Below are positions 1 to 8,202 of a stretch of 64,000 bases of DNA, piece by piece. Source of the DNA: Flexilinea flocculi (lineage in GTDB: Bacteria; Chloroflexota; Anaerolineae; Anaerolineales; Anaerolineaceae); NCBI RefSeq assembly GCF_001192795.1, contig NZ_DF968181.1, forward strand, positions 921,101 through 985,100, given 5' to 3'. The notes beneath the pieces were generated by a model that was not told the DNA's origin, ran no database searches, and saw only the letters and a program-made list of their open reading frames with translations. Numbering within the stretch: position 1 is the stretch's first letter; each line of letters begins with the position of its first letter. The position numbers were made by a program, and so were the translations under genes.

Positions 1-1
1 A

Positions 2-2026
2 AGATTTCTGTTTACGGTTTTAACAATTTTTTTTATTCCGGCTTTGTTTGGAATTCTTAATAAAACAGGATGTTTCATTTTGTTTTGGCAAAATGATGAC
101 CTTTCCGCAATTCAGTACGAGTCCGGATATGCATATTATGCGAGAATACCCAATGAGAATGCTGTGAAGCTTGACCTTCCGATTTATCTTATTGAAGATA
201 ACGTGCTGATTGATACACCGGTACTTGCGGTCAATCAGGATCTTGTCAAGGATATTAAGGAAATCGGGAAAGGACTATATCAGCTTCTTCCGAATAACAA
301 CATCATTTTCTCTTCGATTGACCATTCCGACCCAGCCAGTGGTGTACATGCTTATTCTGTTTTGTCTCCGGTTGTGATTCGCATGCGATATTTATTGCCT
401 GTTTTAGCAATTGTTCTGCTGCTGATGATGACCGCCGGCTTGATGGGTTTGGCAGCAAAAATCAGAAAGGATGTTGTATCTCTTCAATGTTTTAAGAGCT
501 GTTTGAAGAATTTTGCCGGTTTCATCAGCATACTGATCCTTTTAATGTTGGTGTTGCCCTGGAAGAGCTTTTTTGTTCCGCCTGTGTTCCCGTTGACAAA
601 GTCATTTTGGATCATGCCGTTAATACAGCGAAATGCAGTCATGTTTTTGCTTTTGGGATTTTCTGTTCTGTATTTGTATTACTCAAAGAGAAAATCAAAA
701 TGGATCGCGTTGCTCATGGGATTGATTCTGGTAATCAATCTGGCTTACTATTTCATTCCGGAGCGGGATTATTATGGCGTGCGGACTGATTCAGCAGAAT
801 ATATTCAGTCTTATCATGCAGGTTCGATCCGAACTCCCGGTTACCCTCGATTTGTTGAAGATGTTATGACGCTGTTCTCCGGTTCTGACCTGGATTATTG
901 GCGGTCTGAGGAGGGATTGAAGGATCTTGCCAGGCGTGAAGAATTGCTTTTCAAGGATCATTCCGGGGATTCCAGAGGCTTGGTTCAAATTGTTCGAGCT
1001 CAGAAAGCAGTATTAGGTCTTTGTTTTCTCATTGCCACTGTGTTGTTGTGTTTTCTGATCCCGCCGCATTTTGTATTTTTGTTCGGCGAATTCGTTCTCG
1101 CGAATCAATTTTTAGGGGTTTATAACAATTATGTCATGTCTGAAGTGATTTCCCAGGCAGCCCTCTTGCTTTCCTGCGGCATCTTTTGCTTTCTGGTGGG
1201 CAAAAGAATGAAATGGTCATTCCCGTTCCTGGGCTTTTTTTGCGGTATTTCGATTATCATCCGACCGTCTAACATGTTCATTCTCGGATTATTATTGTTG
1301 GCTGCAATTCTTCTGTTTGTTCAGGATCGAAAAAAAGCTTTGTTACCCATCCTTGCCGGGATTGGAATTTGCGGATTTTTTATTCTTATACCGGCGGTGA
1401 ATATTTTCCGGCAGTATCATCAGGTAATTTTCATGCCGAATCAGGGATATGCGGCAATTGGACAGACACTGGCTGTCATGGATGAGACTGATCTGTCTCT
1501 GCCGAAAGATGAAGTTGCACGAGAATTCCTTACAGCCAGTTTCCAACAAATCCAAGCGATGAAATCAGAAGGAAAAGCGCTTACTCAGAACGATTATGTC
1601 TTTCATATTGCTTTGGAACAGGCGAAAAAACTGGGATTTGATCCGGTGACTGCCAATGTGCTTTTTGACCGTGTTTCAAGGGATCTGGTTTCTGTGCACA
1701 AAACGGAACTCCTGGCTGCATATCGAGACCAACTGCAGTTGGGATTGGAACGAACGCGACTGAGTCTTCCGCGGTTGCCTTATAGCTATCTGCTCGCTGT
1801 TTTCATCGTTATCTCACTATTTCGCTGTTCCCGCTATTCATTGACTGGATTTGTTTTGATATCGCTGCATAATCTTCATCTCATGATTTCTATCATGAAC
1901 CAACCGGAACGACGATATATCTGGAGTACGGAAATCTTTTTTCTGATGGGAGCAGCCTTGATTGTGTACAATGTGTTTCGATCGGAACAGCACCAAACAC
2001 ATCGTGTAAGACACAACAGCCAATAA
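2..2026 (+). CDS. Polytopic membrane protein, glycosyltransferase-like (5' end outside window)
   Basis: The frame is open to the left window edge, so the gene starts upstream and this is a 3' part of about 675 codons. The product has many hydrophobic segments and long soluble loops. One loop holds an RTPGYPRF stretch preceded by DYYGVRTDSAEY, the kind of motif seen in the first large loop of PMT/ArnT-type and other GT-C glycosyltransferases that use polyprenyl-linked sugars. The C-terminal region has further membrane helices and a basic tail. Family membership is inferred from topology and this loop only; no catalytic residue can be named. It converges on the FGE-like gene across a 75-base gap with no clear terminator. 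Confidence 0.6.
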   Translation, partial: RFLFTVLTIFFIPALFGILNKTGCFILFWQNDDLSAIQYESGYAYYARIPNENAVKLDLPIYLIEDNVLIDTPVLAVNQDLVKDIKEIGKGLYQLLPNNNIIFSSIDHSDPASGVHAYSVLSPVVIRMRYLLPVLAIVLLLMMTAGLMGLAAKIRKDVVSLQCFKSCLKNFAGFISILILLMLVLPWKSFFVPPVFPLTKSFWIMPLIQRNAVMFLLLGFSVLYLYYSKRKSKWIALLMGLILVINLAYYFIPERDYYGVRTDSAEYIQSYHAGSIRTPGYPRFVEDVMTLFSGSDLDYWRSEEGLKDLARREELLFKDHSGDSRGLVQIVRAQKAVLGLCFLIATVLLCFLIPPHFVFLFGEFVLANQFLGVYNNYVMSEVISQAALLLSCGIFCFLVGKRMKWSFPFLGFFCGISIIIRPSNMFILGLLLLAAILLFVQDRKKALLPILAGIGICGFFILIPAVNIFRQYHQVIFMPNQGYAAIGQTLAVMDETDLSLPKDEVAREFLTASFQQIQAMKSEGKALTQNDYVFHIALEQAKKLGFDPVTANVLFDRVSRDLVSVHKTELLAAYRDQLQLGLERTRLSLPRLPYSYLLAVFIVISLFRCSRYSLTGFVLISLHNLHLMISIMNQPERRYIWSTEIFFLMGAALIVYNVFRSEQHQTHRVRHNSQ

Positions 2027-2101
2027 TCATTACGATATATTGAATCTTGACTATAAGGAGATTCCGATTTTTTCCCGTTATTCAGCGGACAGATCTGCTT
2101 G

Positions 2102-2935
2102 TTAGTTTATTGGATAAACACAACGGAAGCCACGATTAAAGCCGGGTGAATTCTGCCCGTGCCATAGATGATTTCTGACTTCCATCGTCTGTGGAAAATC
2201 GCTGGAGCTGCCTCCTTTGAGGATCCGGTCTGCCACATCGGAAAGAATTGCGTCCTGATAAATTTTTTCCGGTATTCTTATGTCAATATAGGTCTCCCGA
2301 ATCAAAAAATCAAGTGTCCATTCCCGCACGTTTCCGCCCAAATCGAGAACACCAAATCGGCTGGCACCGTTGGGAAGCCAACCTGCCGGTGTTAATCCCT
2401 GGTAATATCCGTCATAATTTGCCTTATCGATCGATGGTTCCGAATTTCCCCAGGGATACAGATCTTTTTGTGCATAACCGGCGGCGAGGTTCCACTGCAT
2501 TTCTGTCGGAAGTCTTCCGCCTTGCGCTTCACAAAAAATCAGCGCTTCTTTCCAGGAAACGAACGTTACAGGCAGCCATTGATAGATTGGCGAATTGTAA
2601 TATTTCAGAAAATAATTGCGATAATGAGCCGGATTGCAGTTGCCGTCCGCGACACATTGATGATAGGCTTTGATGGTCACCGGAATTTGGTCAATCCAGA
2701 AATCTTCTTGTACGACGGTGCCCGCGGCAGGTATTTTAATCTCCAGATGAGAGCGATCATCAGAAAAACGATACGTTGTACTGTCGAGCTGCCTGGCGGC
2801 GATCCATGGAATGTAGGGGCGCAGCAACCGGTAGGGAGAAGTTTTAATCATGACTCCGAAAAAAAGGAGCAATGCGGCTGCAAAAAACAGGAATGACAGG
2901 GTGGTTATACGATCTGTTATCTTTTTCTTCATCAT
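2102..2935 (-). CDS. Membrane-anchored formylglycine-generating-enzyme (FGE/SUMF1) family protein
   Basis: About 277 residues with a short basic N-terminus, one membrane helix (about residues 8-28), then an extracytoplasmic FGE-sulfatase/C-type-lectin fold. The family hallmarks are visible: DQIPVTIKAY near the domain start, FVSWKEALIFCEAQGGRLPTE, WNLAAGY, YPWGNSEP, GVLDLGGNVREW, RILKGGSS and the terminal NRGFRCVY. True FGEs oxidise a sulfatase cysteine; many bacterial relatives have other or unknown roles, and I cannot confirm the copper-binding cysteine pair. The frame opens further upstream, but the ATG at 2935 fits best because it follows the stop of the upstream lipoprotein gene by about 10 bases and gives a normal membrane-anchor start. 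It probably shares a transcript with that gene. Confidence 0.75.
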   Translation of the reverse strand: MMKKKITDRITTLSFLFFAAALLLFFGVMIKTSPYRLLRPYIPWIAARQLDSTTYRFSDDRSHLEIKIPAAGTVVQEDFWIDQIPVTIKAYHQCVADGNCNPAHYRNYFLKYYNSPIYQWLPVTFVSWKEALIFCEAQGGRLPTEMQWNLAAGYAQKDLYPWGNSEPSIDKANYDGYYQGLTPAGWLPNGASRFGVLDLGGNVREWTLDFLIRETYIDIRIPEKIYQDAILSDVADRILKGGSSSDFPQTMEVRNHLWHGQNSPGFNRGFRCVYPIN

Positions 2936-2945
2936 CTGTGACAAA

Positions 2946-3536
2946 TCAATGCATAGTATCCAGTATATTTTGGACTGCATGGACGGTCTCCGCGGGGGTA
3001 TTGGCATCCAGTTCAATCAGGATGTTCTCTTTGCTCAGAACAGTATTGCCGTGTTCCGGATATAAGGCGGATTGCAGGTAAATCTTCGCATCATTAAGTG
3101 TTTCTTCCTTGGCAAAGATATACAATCTGCCAAAATGTTCATCCATGGAAGATTCAACGGTAAATTTCGTGGCTGAGGTGACCTGTTTCGCCAGTCCGTT
3201 GATTTCATCCTCACCCAGCTCAAAAAAATACTGGCGGATTTTCAGACCGCCTTCTGCAAGCGCTTTGTAGACTTGTTCTTTTGAAAAACGGGCAAATCCA
3301 ACCGGTGTCATCGTCGAAAATGGTACCGGAACGAATTGTGTCGGTCCGGGTGTTGCTGTGACGACGACGTATTCCTTCACAATGACAGTTTCAACCGTGA
3401 TGTTAATGCGCTGCAGCGCTGCCATTTCTTTGATTTTTGCAACAGTTGTCGCGTTGACATCTTCCTGCGTGTAAAAGCTCTTGCATCCTGCGCATAGATA
3501 TAAAATCACTAAGAATAAGAGAAGTTTTTTCCACAT
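2946..3536 (-). CDS. Predicted lipoprotein, unknown function
   Basis: A 196-residue protein starting MWKKLLLFLVILYLCAGC, a type II signal peptide with the lipobox cysteine at residue 18. The mature part begins with a helical stretch, followed by a Thr/Pro/Val-rich linker (about residues 55-80) and a mixed domain of about 110 residues that I do not recognise. It should be anchored to the outer face of the membrane. The stop codon lies just before the start of the FGE-like gene, so the pair is probably an operon. Orthologues would have to be found to assign a role. Confidence 0.7.
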   Translation of the reverse strand: MWKKLLLFLVILYLCAGCKSFYTQEDVNATTVAKIKEMAALQRINITVETVIVKEYVVVTATPGPTQFVPVPFSTMTPVGFARFSKEQVYKALAEGGLKIRQYFFELGEDEINGLAKQVTSATKFTVESSMDEHFGRLYIFAKEETLNDAKIYLQSALYPEHGNTVLSKENILIELDANTPAETVHAVQNILDTMH

Positions 3537-3826
3537 AAAGTCTCTCCATTATAGCTGAATAAGAACTCGAAATTTTCGAAAAACACTTTTGTCATACGCG
3601 ATCGGTTGATCGAATTGCTTTCAATCCATCCGGAAAAATCTCATGGTTTCTCAGTTCCGATCGGTGTATTGAAAACCGTGATACTGTAAATCAAATTATC
3701 CCATAAATCATACGATTCGCTCATCCAGAAAATTCGAGACAGCGATTCGAAAAGCGGGGGCCGGTGACGCGCGGTAAGTAATCCGAATTACAATTTCGCT
3801 GAATTTCTATGTAATCATATAATTTG

Positions 3827-3835
3827 TGGTATACT
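3827..3835 (+). promoter_or_regulatory. Extended -10 promoter of tRNA-His
   Basis: TGGTATACT lies 13 bases before the tRNA: an extended -10 (TGn) joined to a TATACT hexamer. No good -35 is visible 17 bases upstream, which is typical of extended -10 promoters. The preceding gap, 3537-3826, holds nothing else that I can support. Confidence 0.5.
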
Positions 3836-3848
3836 AATTGCGTTCTAT

Positions 3849-3921
3849 GGAGGCTATGGCTCAATGGCGGAGCATCTGACTGTGGATCAGAGGGTTGTGG
3901 GTTCGACCCCCACTAGCCTCC
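3849..3921 (+). tRNA. tRNA-His (GTG anticodon)
   Basis: The cloverleaf folds with an eight-pair acceptor stem (GGAGGCTA with TAGCCTCC). This includes the extra G-1:C73 pair diagnostic of tRNA-His. The anticodon loop is CTGTGGA with anticodon GTG, and the T arm contains GGTTCGACC. CCA is not encoded. The 3' half is the source of two decayed duplicates downstream. Confidence 0.95.
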
Positions 3922-3934
3922 CCTCGTAAAATGA

Positions 3935-3967
3935 AAATCCGAACTGGTAAAAGGTTCGGATTTTTTT
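3935..3967 (+). terminator. Rho-independent terminator after tRNA-His
   Basis: The hairpin AAATCCGAAC / GTTCGGATTT has a nine-base loop and is followed by a run of T. This terminator is duplicated together with the tRNA 3' half near 8.0 kb and partly near 5.9 kb. Confidence 0.85.
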
Positions 3968-4070
3968 ATTATATTGGATTTCAGGATGCAAACGGTGTGT
4001 TTGTAGGGTTTGAATCCAGTGTGTTAGGCTGACAATTTCTCACCACACGCAAATGGTCAGTTATGCCTGT

Positions 4071-4325
4071 TTAAAGATCCATGGCAGTTTCATCCAGCAG
4101 AAATTGTTCGATTCCAATATAGAGGATGCCCTGTTCATCATGCCATGGTATTATGTCATCCCTGACAACGACAATCTTTTTAAACGAATCTGGTATCCGA
4201 TTCAGAGAGTTTGTTTCCTGTTTTCTTTTTTCTTCGTCAGCAACTGTCAATGCAGATTGGCATATGATATTGCTACAGATTTTAGATTTGAGCCATTCGG
4301 AAGCTAAAAATGCGGATTGCCGCAC
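4071..4325 (-). pseudogene. C-terminal remnant of an AAA ATPase with DUF4143-like end
   Basis: The minus-strand frame ends with a stretch containing ALTVADEEKRKQE, then IPDSFKKIVVVRD and GIEQFLLDE. This resembles the extreme C-terminus of the widespread ATP-binding AAA/DUF4143 proteins. Nothing resembling the Walker A or B parts is present upstream, and the region before about 4290 reads as unrelated sequence, so only about 70 codons of tail survive. The assignment comes from family recall, not a search. It lies inside the decayed tract downstream of tRNA-His, with other broken accessory genes. Confidence 0.45.
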
Positions 4326-4468
4326 TTTTCGTTTGTATTTACGATACCGCTGCAGAAAAACTGAAAGAATTTGCTGTATTAAAATTTCCTTGGTATACCA
4401 TTAATAAATTCGTAACCCGTCATTTTTAACTCAATACTGACCCGTTACGAAAATGAAACAGTGTAGAA

Positions 4469-5242
4469 ATGAAAAACTATTTTGATACCCTTAATATCGA
4501 CGACTTCTATCAAAAATTCGCAAAAGCCAATTCAGTCACAAAAAATGATTTGAAGCAATACTTTACTGCAGAGAATCCAGATCTGACAATCCAGGGCTTT
4601 CGCAGGATTCTCTATGGATTGGAAAAACAAGGAGTAATTTATTCTTCCGGAAGCGCCGTCTACTCAATCCAACCTATCTCCTCTCTCCCCTTAAAGATTA
4701 AGAAAAGATTCACCCCCGTTCCTTCTCTCATAGCTGAGAAGGTTATTGAAGCATTCAAAGACCAATTTCCATACTCGAATTGCATCTTTTGAGAAACCAG
4801 AATACTTCATGACATGATGACTCATCAGCCCCGAACAAATATGATCATCGTTGAAACCGATAAAGACTCAGAGAGCGCAGTATTTAACCACTTTTTCAAT
4901 CTTGGCATCAGACCGACATTCCTTAATCCAGATTCCACGACAATCGATCGATATGTCAGAGCTCAGGATGAACCCATCTTTGTGTCAAAGATAATCTCAC
5001 AGTCCCCTAAAAGGCAAAAAGGAAGTCCCATAAGCTATGCAAAACTCGAAAAAATCCTTGTAGATATTCGGGTGGATGAGAGTAAGTTTTCCGTGTACCA
5101 GGGGCAGGAATTAAGTTCTATTTTTGAGAATGCATTTGACACTTTTATCATAAACCAGGACTCCATGCTGCGATACGCCGGCAGACGAACTGCACAAGAT
5201 AAATTGAAGTGGTTCGTCCTACAAGACCCATCTGAATCTTAG
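4469..5242 (+). pseudogene. AbiEi-like (DUF6577-type) antitoxin gene interrupted by in-frame TGA
   Basis: Two adjacent open stretches, 4469-4792 and 4814-5242, are in the same frame, separated by a TGA at 4790-4792 and seven sense codons. Read through, they give one protein of about 257 residues. It has an N-terminal winged-helix part (about residues 1-75, with NSVTKNDLKQYF and RRILYGLEKQGVIY) and a C-terminal domain containing MTHQP, SYAKLEKILVDIRVDE and NQDSMLRYAGRR. That layout matches the antitoxin half of AbiE-like type IV toxin-antitoxin pairs of the DUF6577 kind. The stop falls in the conserved segment after NCIF, where I recall a Trp codon in relatives, so a TGG to TGA change would explain it. 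The toxin remnant follows 21 bases downstream. Confidence 0.6.
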
Positions 5243-5263
5243 AGTTTACTGGGGGAATTCAAT

Positions 5264-5680
5264 GTGATTACGCCTCGCACTCATACGAAGGAATGGATTG
5301 AAAACCTCGAGGGAAAATTCGATGTTGGATTGGCCGAGAGAATGATTATGGCATTCATTCTTAATGGTGGGAATACGAGGATATAACAATAATCAAAGCG
5401 AATACAAAGAATTAGAAAAAAGTATACAAAGTCTACGCAGCTATATTTATGAAGGGCCTTTTCTCCGGAAAATGCAATTGTGGCTGGCACAAAAGAAGCA
5501 TATCTTGCAGCTCTTACGCTCACTCATACATCCGCTATTAACCGATTCGACAGAAACATTAACCTTACTTCCTTCCATATCGATGCCCGAAATGATTTGC
5601 AGCGTTTGGAGAGGTTAAAGAAATCATCGATTGAGGCTTTTTATTATTATTTTCAGGCTATCGAATTGCTCAGCAAATAA
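5264..5680 (+). pseudogene. Remnant of AbiEii-like nucleotidyltransferase toxin, internally deleted and frameshifted
   Basis: A GTG start at 5264, preceded by GGGGGA, opens VITPRTHTKEWIENLEG..., the usual beginning of the nucleotidyltransferase toxin partner in such pairs. After about 33 residues (MIMAFIL) the frame runs into unrelated codons and a stop at 5384. The C-terminal part reappears in another frame (KSIQSLRSYIYEG), shifts again, and continues as SPENAIVAGTKEAYLAALTLTHTSAI to the stop at 5680. The middle, which would hold the nucleotidyltransferase motif and most of the roughly 250-300-residue family length, is missing. The gene must be non-functional. Identification rests on its position behind the antitoxin and on the terminal sequences. 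Confidence 0.5.
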
Positions 5681-5866
5681 CGCCATGAATTCATTATTAG
5701 ATTTTTAACTGATGCAGTAATAGCTGTTTATATTGTATCGATCAGCGATTCGCATTATTGATAGGATACCTGGTTGTTGTGTTTTATTTGCAAAGTGCAA
5801 CAACTCAACAATAAGTTTTCTCAGCTCAATTCCTACTATTTCCATTTCAGGAATTAACAAAGACAG

Positions 5867-5920
5867 CGGGTTGTGGGTTCGACCACCATTAGTCTCCCTC
5901 GTAAAATGAAAATCCGGATT
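5867..5920 (+). repeat. Decayed copy of tRNA-His 3' end (T arm, acceptor and start of terminator)
   Basis: GCGGGTTGTGGGTTCGACC and the following bases match the tRNA-His T arm and acceptor end. The match continues past the tRNA into CTCGTAAAATGAAAATCCG, the left arm of its terminator, with point differences. It can be read as an old attachment-site duplication or as a remnant of a tRNA duplication. Confidence 0.75.
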
Positions 5921-6065
5921 GGAATACTTATCAATAATGGATCGAGAAAATTGTTCAAATAATATTGAATAATGTTATACTTTCCTATTGCAATACATTG
6001 CGTTCTGCTTTGTAAAAAATAAGAACAACAAATCGTTTTTGACAAACTCTCATCGGAGAACAGAT

Positions 6066-7595
6066 ATGAAAAAAATATTGCTGTCTATCGTTCTGTTAAT
6101 TGGCATATTGCTTTCCTGTGGATTCCAGACAACCCAGGAATTGGAACGGAAATCCGGCGGTTACACGGAATCAGAATTGGTCGCATCCGGTCGAGTTGGA
6201 GTAGAGGGATCCGATGGAACACTGTTTTTCTCCGGTTTCTACAAAGCTCCAAACGGGAATTACATTCCACTAAACGACAATGCGCTTATGGGGCAGACAA
6301 TCCAACCAACATCGAATCCGACCAAAGCGGAGAACAAAAAGGAATCGGCAGTATCTGACTCAACGAATCAACAGGGATTGGTTGAAGCAGAAGATAAAAA
6401 AGATATCCAGGTTGTCCCATTGGCAGAAGCATTAGAAACTGCCGGATTGGTACAAATGGAAACGGAATATGCGACAGAGATACTGATCTATACGATCAGG
6501 GAACGAAGCAACAACTCAAAGGATCTCGAAGCAGTAAATAGCGAGGAAGGGAAAAAAAGAATCGAAACATTTTTGGCCGGAATTGACCGGATGAAAAATG
6601 CAGAAAACTCGGAATTGAAGGGGCAGGAAATTGCCGGAATAAGTCTGTATTTTAGTGATGATACCAATAAAGATGGAGTAGTTGGTTTTTCTCCAGCATT
6701 TTTAGTCAAAGATCAACAGACCGGAGAGTTGAAGCCCTATGCTTTTAGCCAAGATAGTTTAGAGAATGAAACCAAGAGTCCGAATATTATTGATTTGAGT
6801 GATAATGGAAACGGTTTTGAACTTGAGTGTATGGAAATCAAAGGTGAACCAACTTTTATCAGAAAATTAGATGGAGAAGCGGAACAGTTTTTGACAAAAG
6901 AAGGTGATTGGAAAAAATACATAAGTGAAGCAAATTTAAAAAAATTTAAAAAATTTGCTGAAGCTGATTGTAGTAATTGGCGAAATCCATGTACGGTGGT
7001 AACTGCTAATGATTTTGTTAATGGTAAATTCTTGGAATGGATAAAAATAAGTTCACCTCGTTTTACCCATAAAGTATATAAAGATGGAAATTTTGTTATG
7101 AATGGAACCCGAATACAGCTTGGACTTGGTTCGGAGATTGATACTTGGGAAAAAAGACAGGCGATTTTGGATGATTTTGACCAAATACCGATTAGGTCGG
7201 TTGGTCATTATAAGATTAATGATTGTACGGTTGAAGGTGAATGTGGATATAATTACGTTGATCCGATACAGATTTATAATTCATCAGATGGAACTACAGG
7301 TTTTATATTTTTATTCCAAAAAGTAGGATCTTCAACTGTTTCTAACGATAGAAGATGGATGTTTGAAGAAACGGATTATAATGTACCGATTGTTGGTTTA
7401 GTTCATAATGTTACAGGTTATAAATTTCCTGTAGGGATAAGTTTGTGGTATGATGCTTTTGCTAATCAATATGATGAAAATATGAAACTGGTGAAAGAGT
7501 GGATTGAAAAAGATAAAGTACCAAGTTTATTAGAACATAGATTGTTAAAACCAAATGTTGAAACAAACCCAGAAGTTTTAAAATACATCTACTAA
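6066..7595 (+). CDS. Predicted lipoprotein with composition break
   Basis: The frame opens at 5988, but the ATG at 6066 gives a clean lipoprotein start: MKKILLSIVLLIGILLSCG with the lipobox cysteine at residue 18. About 509 residues. The first part (to about residue 110) is a polar Thr/Glu/Lys/Gln-rich stalk. A DDTNKDGVVG stretch follows, which looks like a calcium-binding loop of the dockerin/EF-hand kind. The rest is not recognisable to me. From about 6780 to the stop the gene is visibly richer in A and T at third positions than its first 700 bases. A TATACT hexamer at 5974-5979 may be its promoter. It is the only long intact gene of the tRNA-His tract. Confidence 0.65.
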   Translation: MKKILLSIVLLIGILLSCGFQTTQELERKSGGYTESELVASGRVGVEGSDGTLFFSGFYKAPNGNYIPLNDNALMGQTIQPTSNPTKAENKKESAVSDSTNQQGLVEAEDKKDIQVVPLAEALETAGLVQMETEYATEILIYTIRERSNNSKDLEAVNSEEGKKRIETFLAGIDRMKNAENSELKGQEIAGISLYFSDDTNKDGVVGFSPAFLVKDQQTGELKPYAFSQDSLENETKSPNIIDLSDNGNGFELECMEIKGEPTFIRKLDGEAEQFLTKEGDWKKYISEANLKKFKKFAEADCSNWRNPCTVVTANDFVNGKFLEWIKISSPRFTHKVYKDGNFVMNGTRIQLGLGSEIDTWEKRQAILDDFDQIPIRSVGHYKINDCTVEGECGYNYVDPIQIYNSSDGTTGFIFLFQKVGSSTVSNDRRWMFEETDYNVPIVGLVHNVTGYKFPVGISLWYDAFANQYDENMKLVKEWIEKDKVPSLLEHRLLKPNVETNPEVLKYIY

Positions 7596-7631
7596 AATAG
7601 TAATCACTCTTATTTTGTGGTTAAATGAATT

Positions 7632-7835
7632 GTGAGATTAAGGCGGTTTTTGTTAATGTTGTTTATTATGATATTTATTGGTATCTTTGAATTTGGTGGC
7701 CGGCAACATCTTTTGATGAGGGATATGATCAATAATAAAACAGATAATGAAAGAGTGGAATTGGAAAAAATGATTTTTGGTAATAAAGAAGAAAACGTCT
7801 CGGGAGGAATAATTATTGGCGTAAACTATGAGTAA
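7632..7835 (+). CDS. Small AT-rich ORF with one hydrophobic segment, doubtful
   Basis: Sixty-seven codons from a GTG, with a basic start (RLRRF), a hydrophobic stretch (about residues 6-20) and a polar tail. There is no clear ribosome-binding site, and I recognise no family. It shares the AT-rich composition of the 3' part of the preceding lipoprotein gene. It could be a fragment of a larger lost gene or chance. Confidence 0.25.
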   Translation: MRLRRFLLMLFIMIFIGIFEFGGRQHLLMRDMINNKTDNERVELEKMIFGNKEENVSGGIIIGVNYE

Positions 7836-7973
7836 ATATGTGTGGTGTTTACTGAGGTTTACACGATTATCTTCTTTAGAATTAATTGAATTATTTGACA
7901 ATATTTAGGGATTCTATTCGATCAGTTATACATATTTAATACATATTTCTTATTTGATTGCTGTACCTTATTT

Positions 7974-8060
7974 CTGTGGATCAGAGGGTTGTGGGTTCGA
8001 CCACCACTTAAATAACGCGTAAAATTAAAATCTGAACTGGTAAACGGTTCGTTTTTTTTA
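7974..8060 (+). repeat. Second decayed copy of tRNA-His 3' half plus terminator
   Basis: CTGTGGATCAGAGGGTTGTG begins at the anticodon loop of tRNA-His and continues through the T arm (GGTTCGACCACCAC). The acceptor end is degraded. The match resumes as CGTAAAATTAAAATCTGAAC and GGTTCGTTTTTTTT, the copied terminator. It marks the right edge of the decayed tract; rtcB follows about 140 bases later. Confidence 0.8.
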
Positions 8061-8202
8061 ATTCTTTGAATGTAAGTCACTTAACGATTCGTTTGGAAAG
8101 TCTCATACTCCCTTTTATAGCCCTTTTATAGTGATAAAGCATACTCTGCAAGAGCACGATCGCAACGGAAATCAAAAATCATATGGTTGTTCACATAATC
8201 AC

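Noticed and set aside
4053-4404. Plus-strand ORFs at 4053 and 4126
   Set aside because: They are antisense to the DUF4143-like remnant, have no ribosome-binding site, and read as low-complexity cysteine- and phenylalanine-rich peptides.
4790-4792. TGA as selenocysteine or programmed readthrough
   Set aside because: No SECIS-like hairpin directly after the codon, I recall Trp at the position in relatives, and the partner gene is also broken; a nonsense mutation is simpler.
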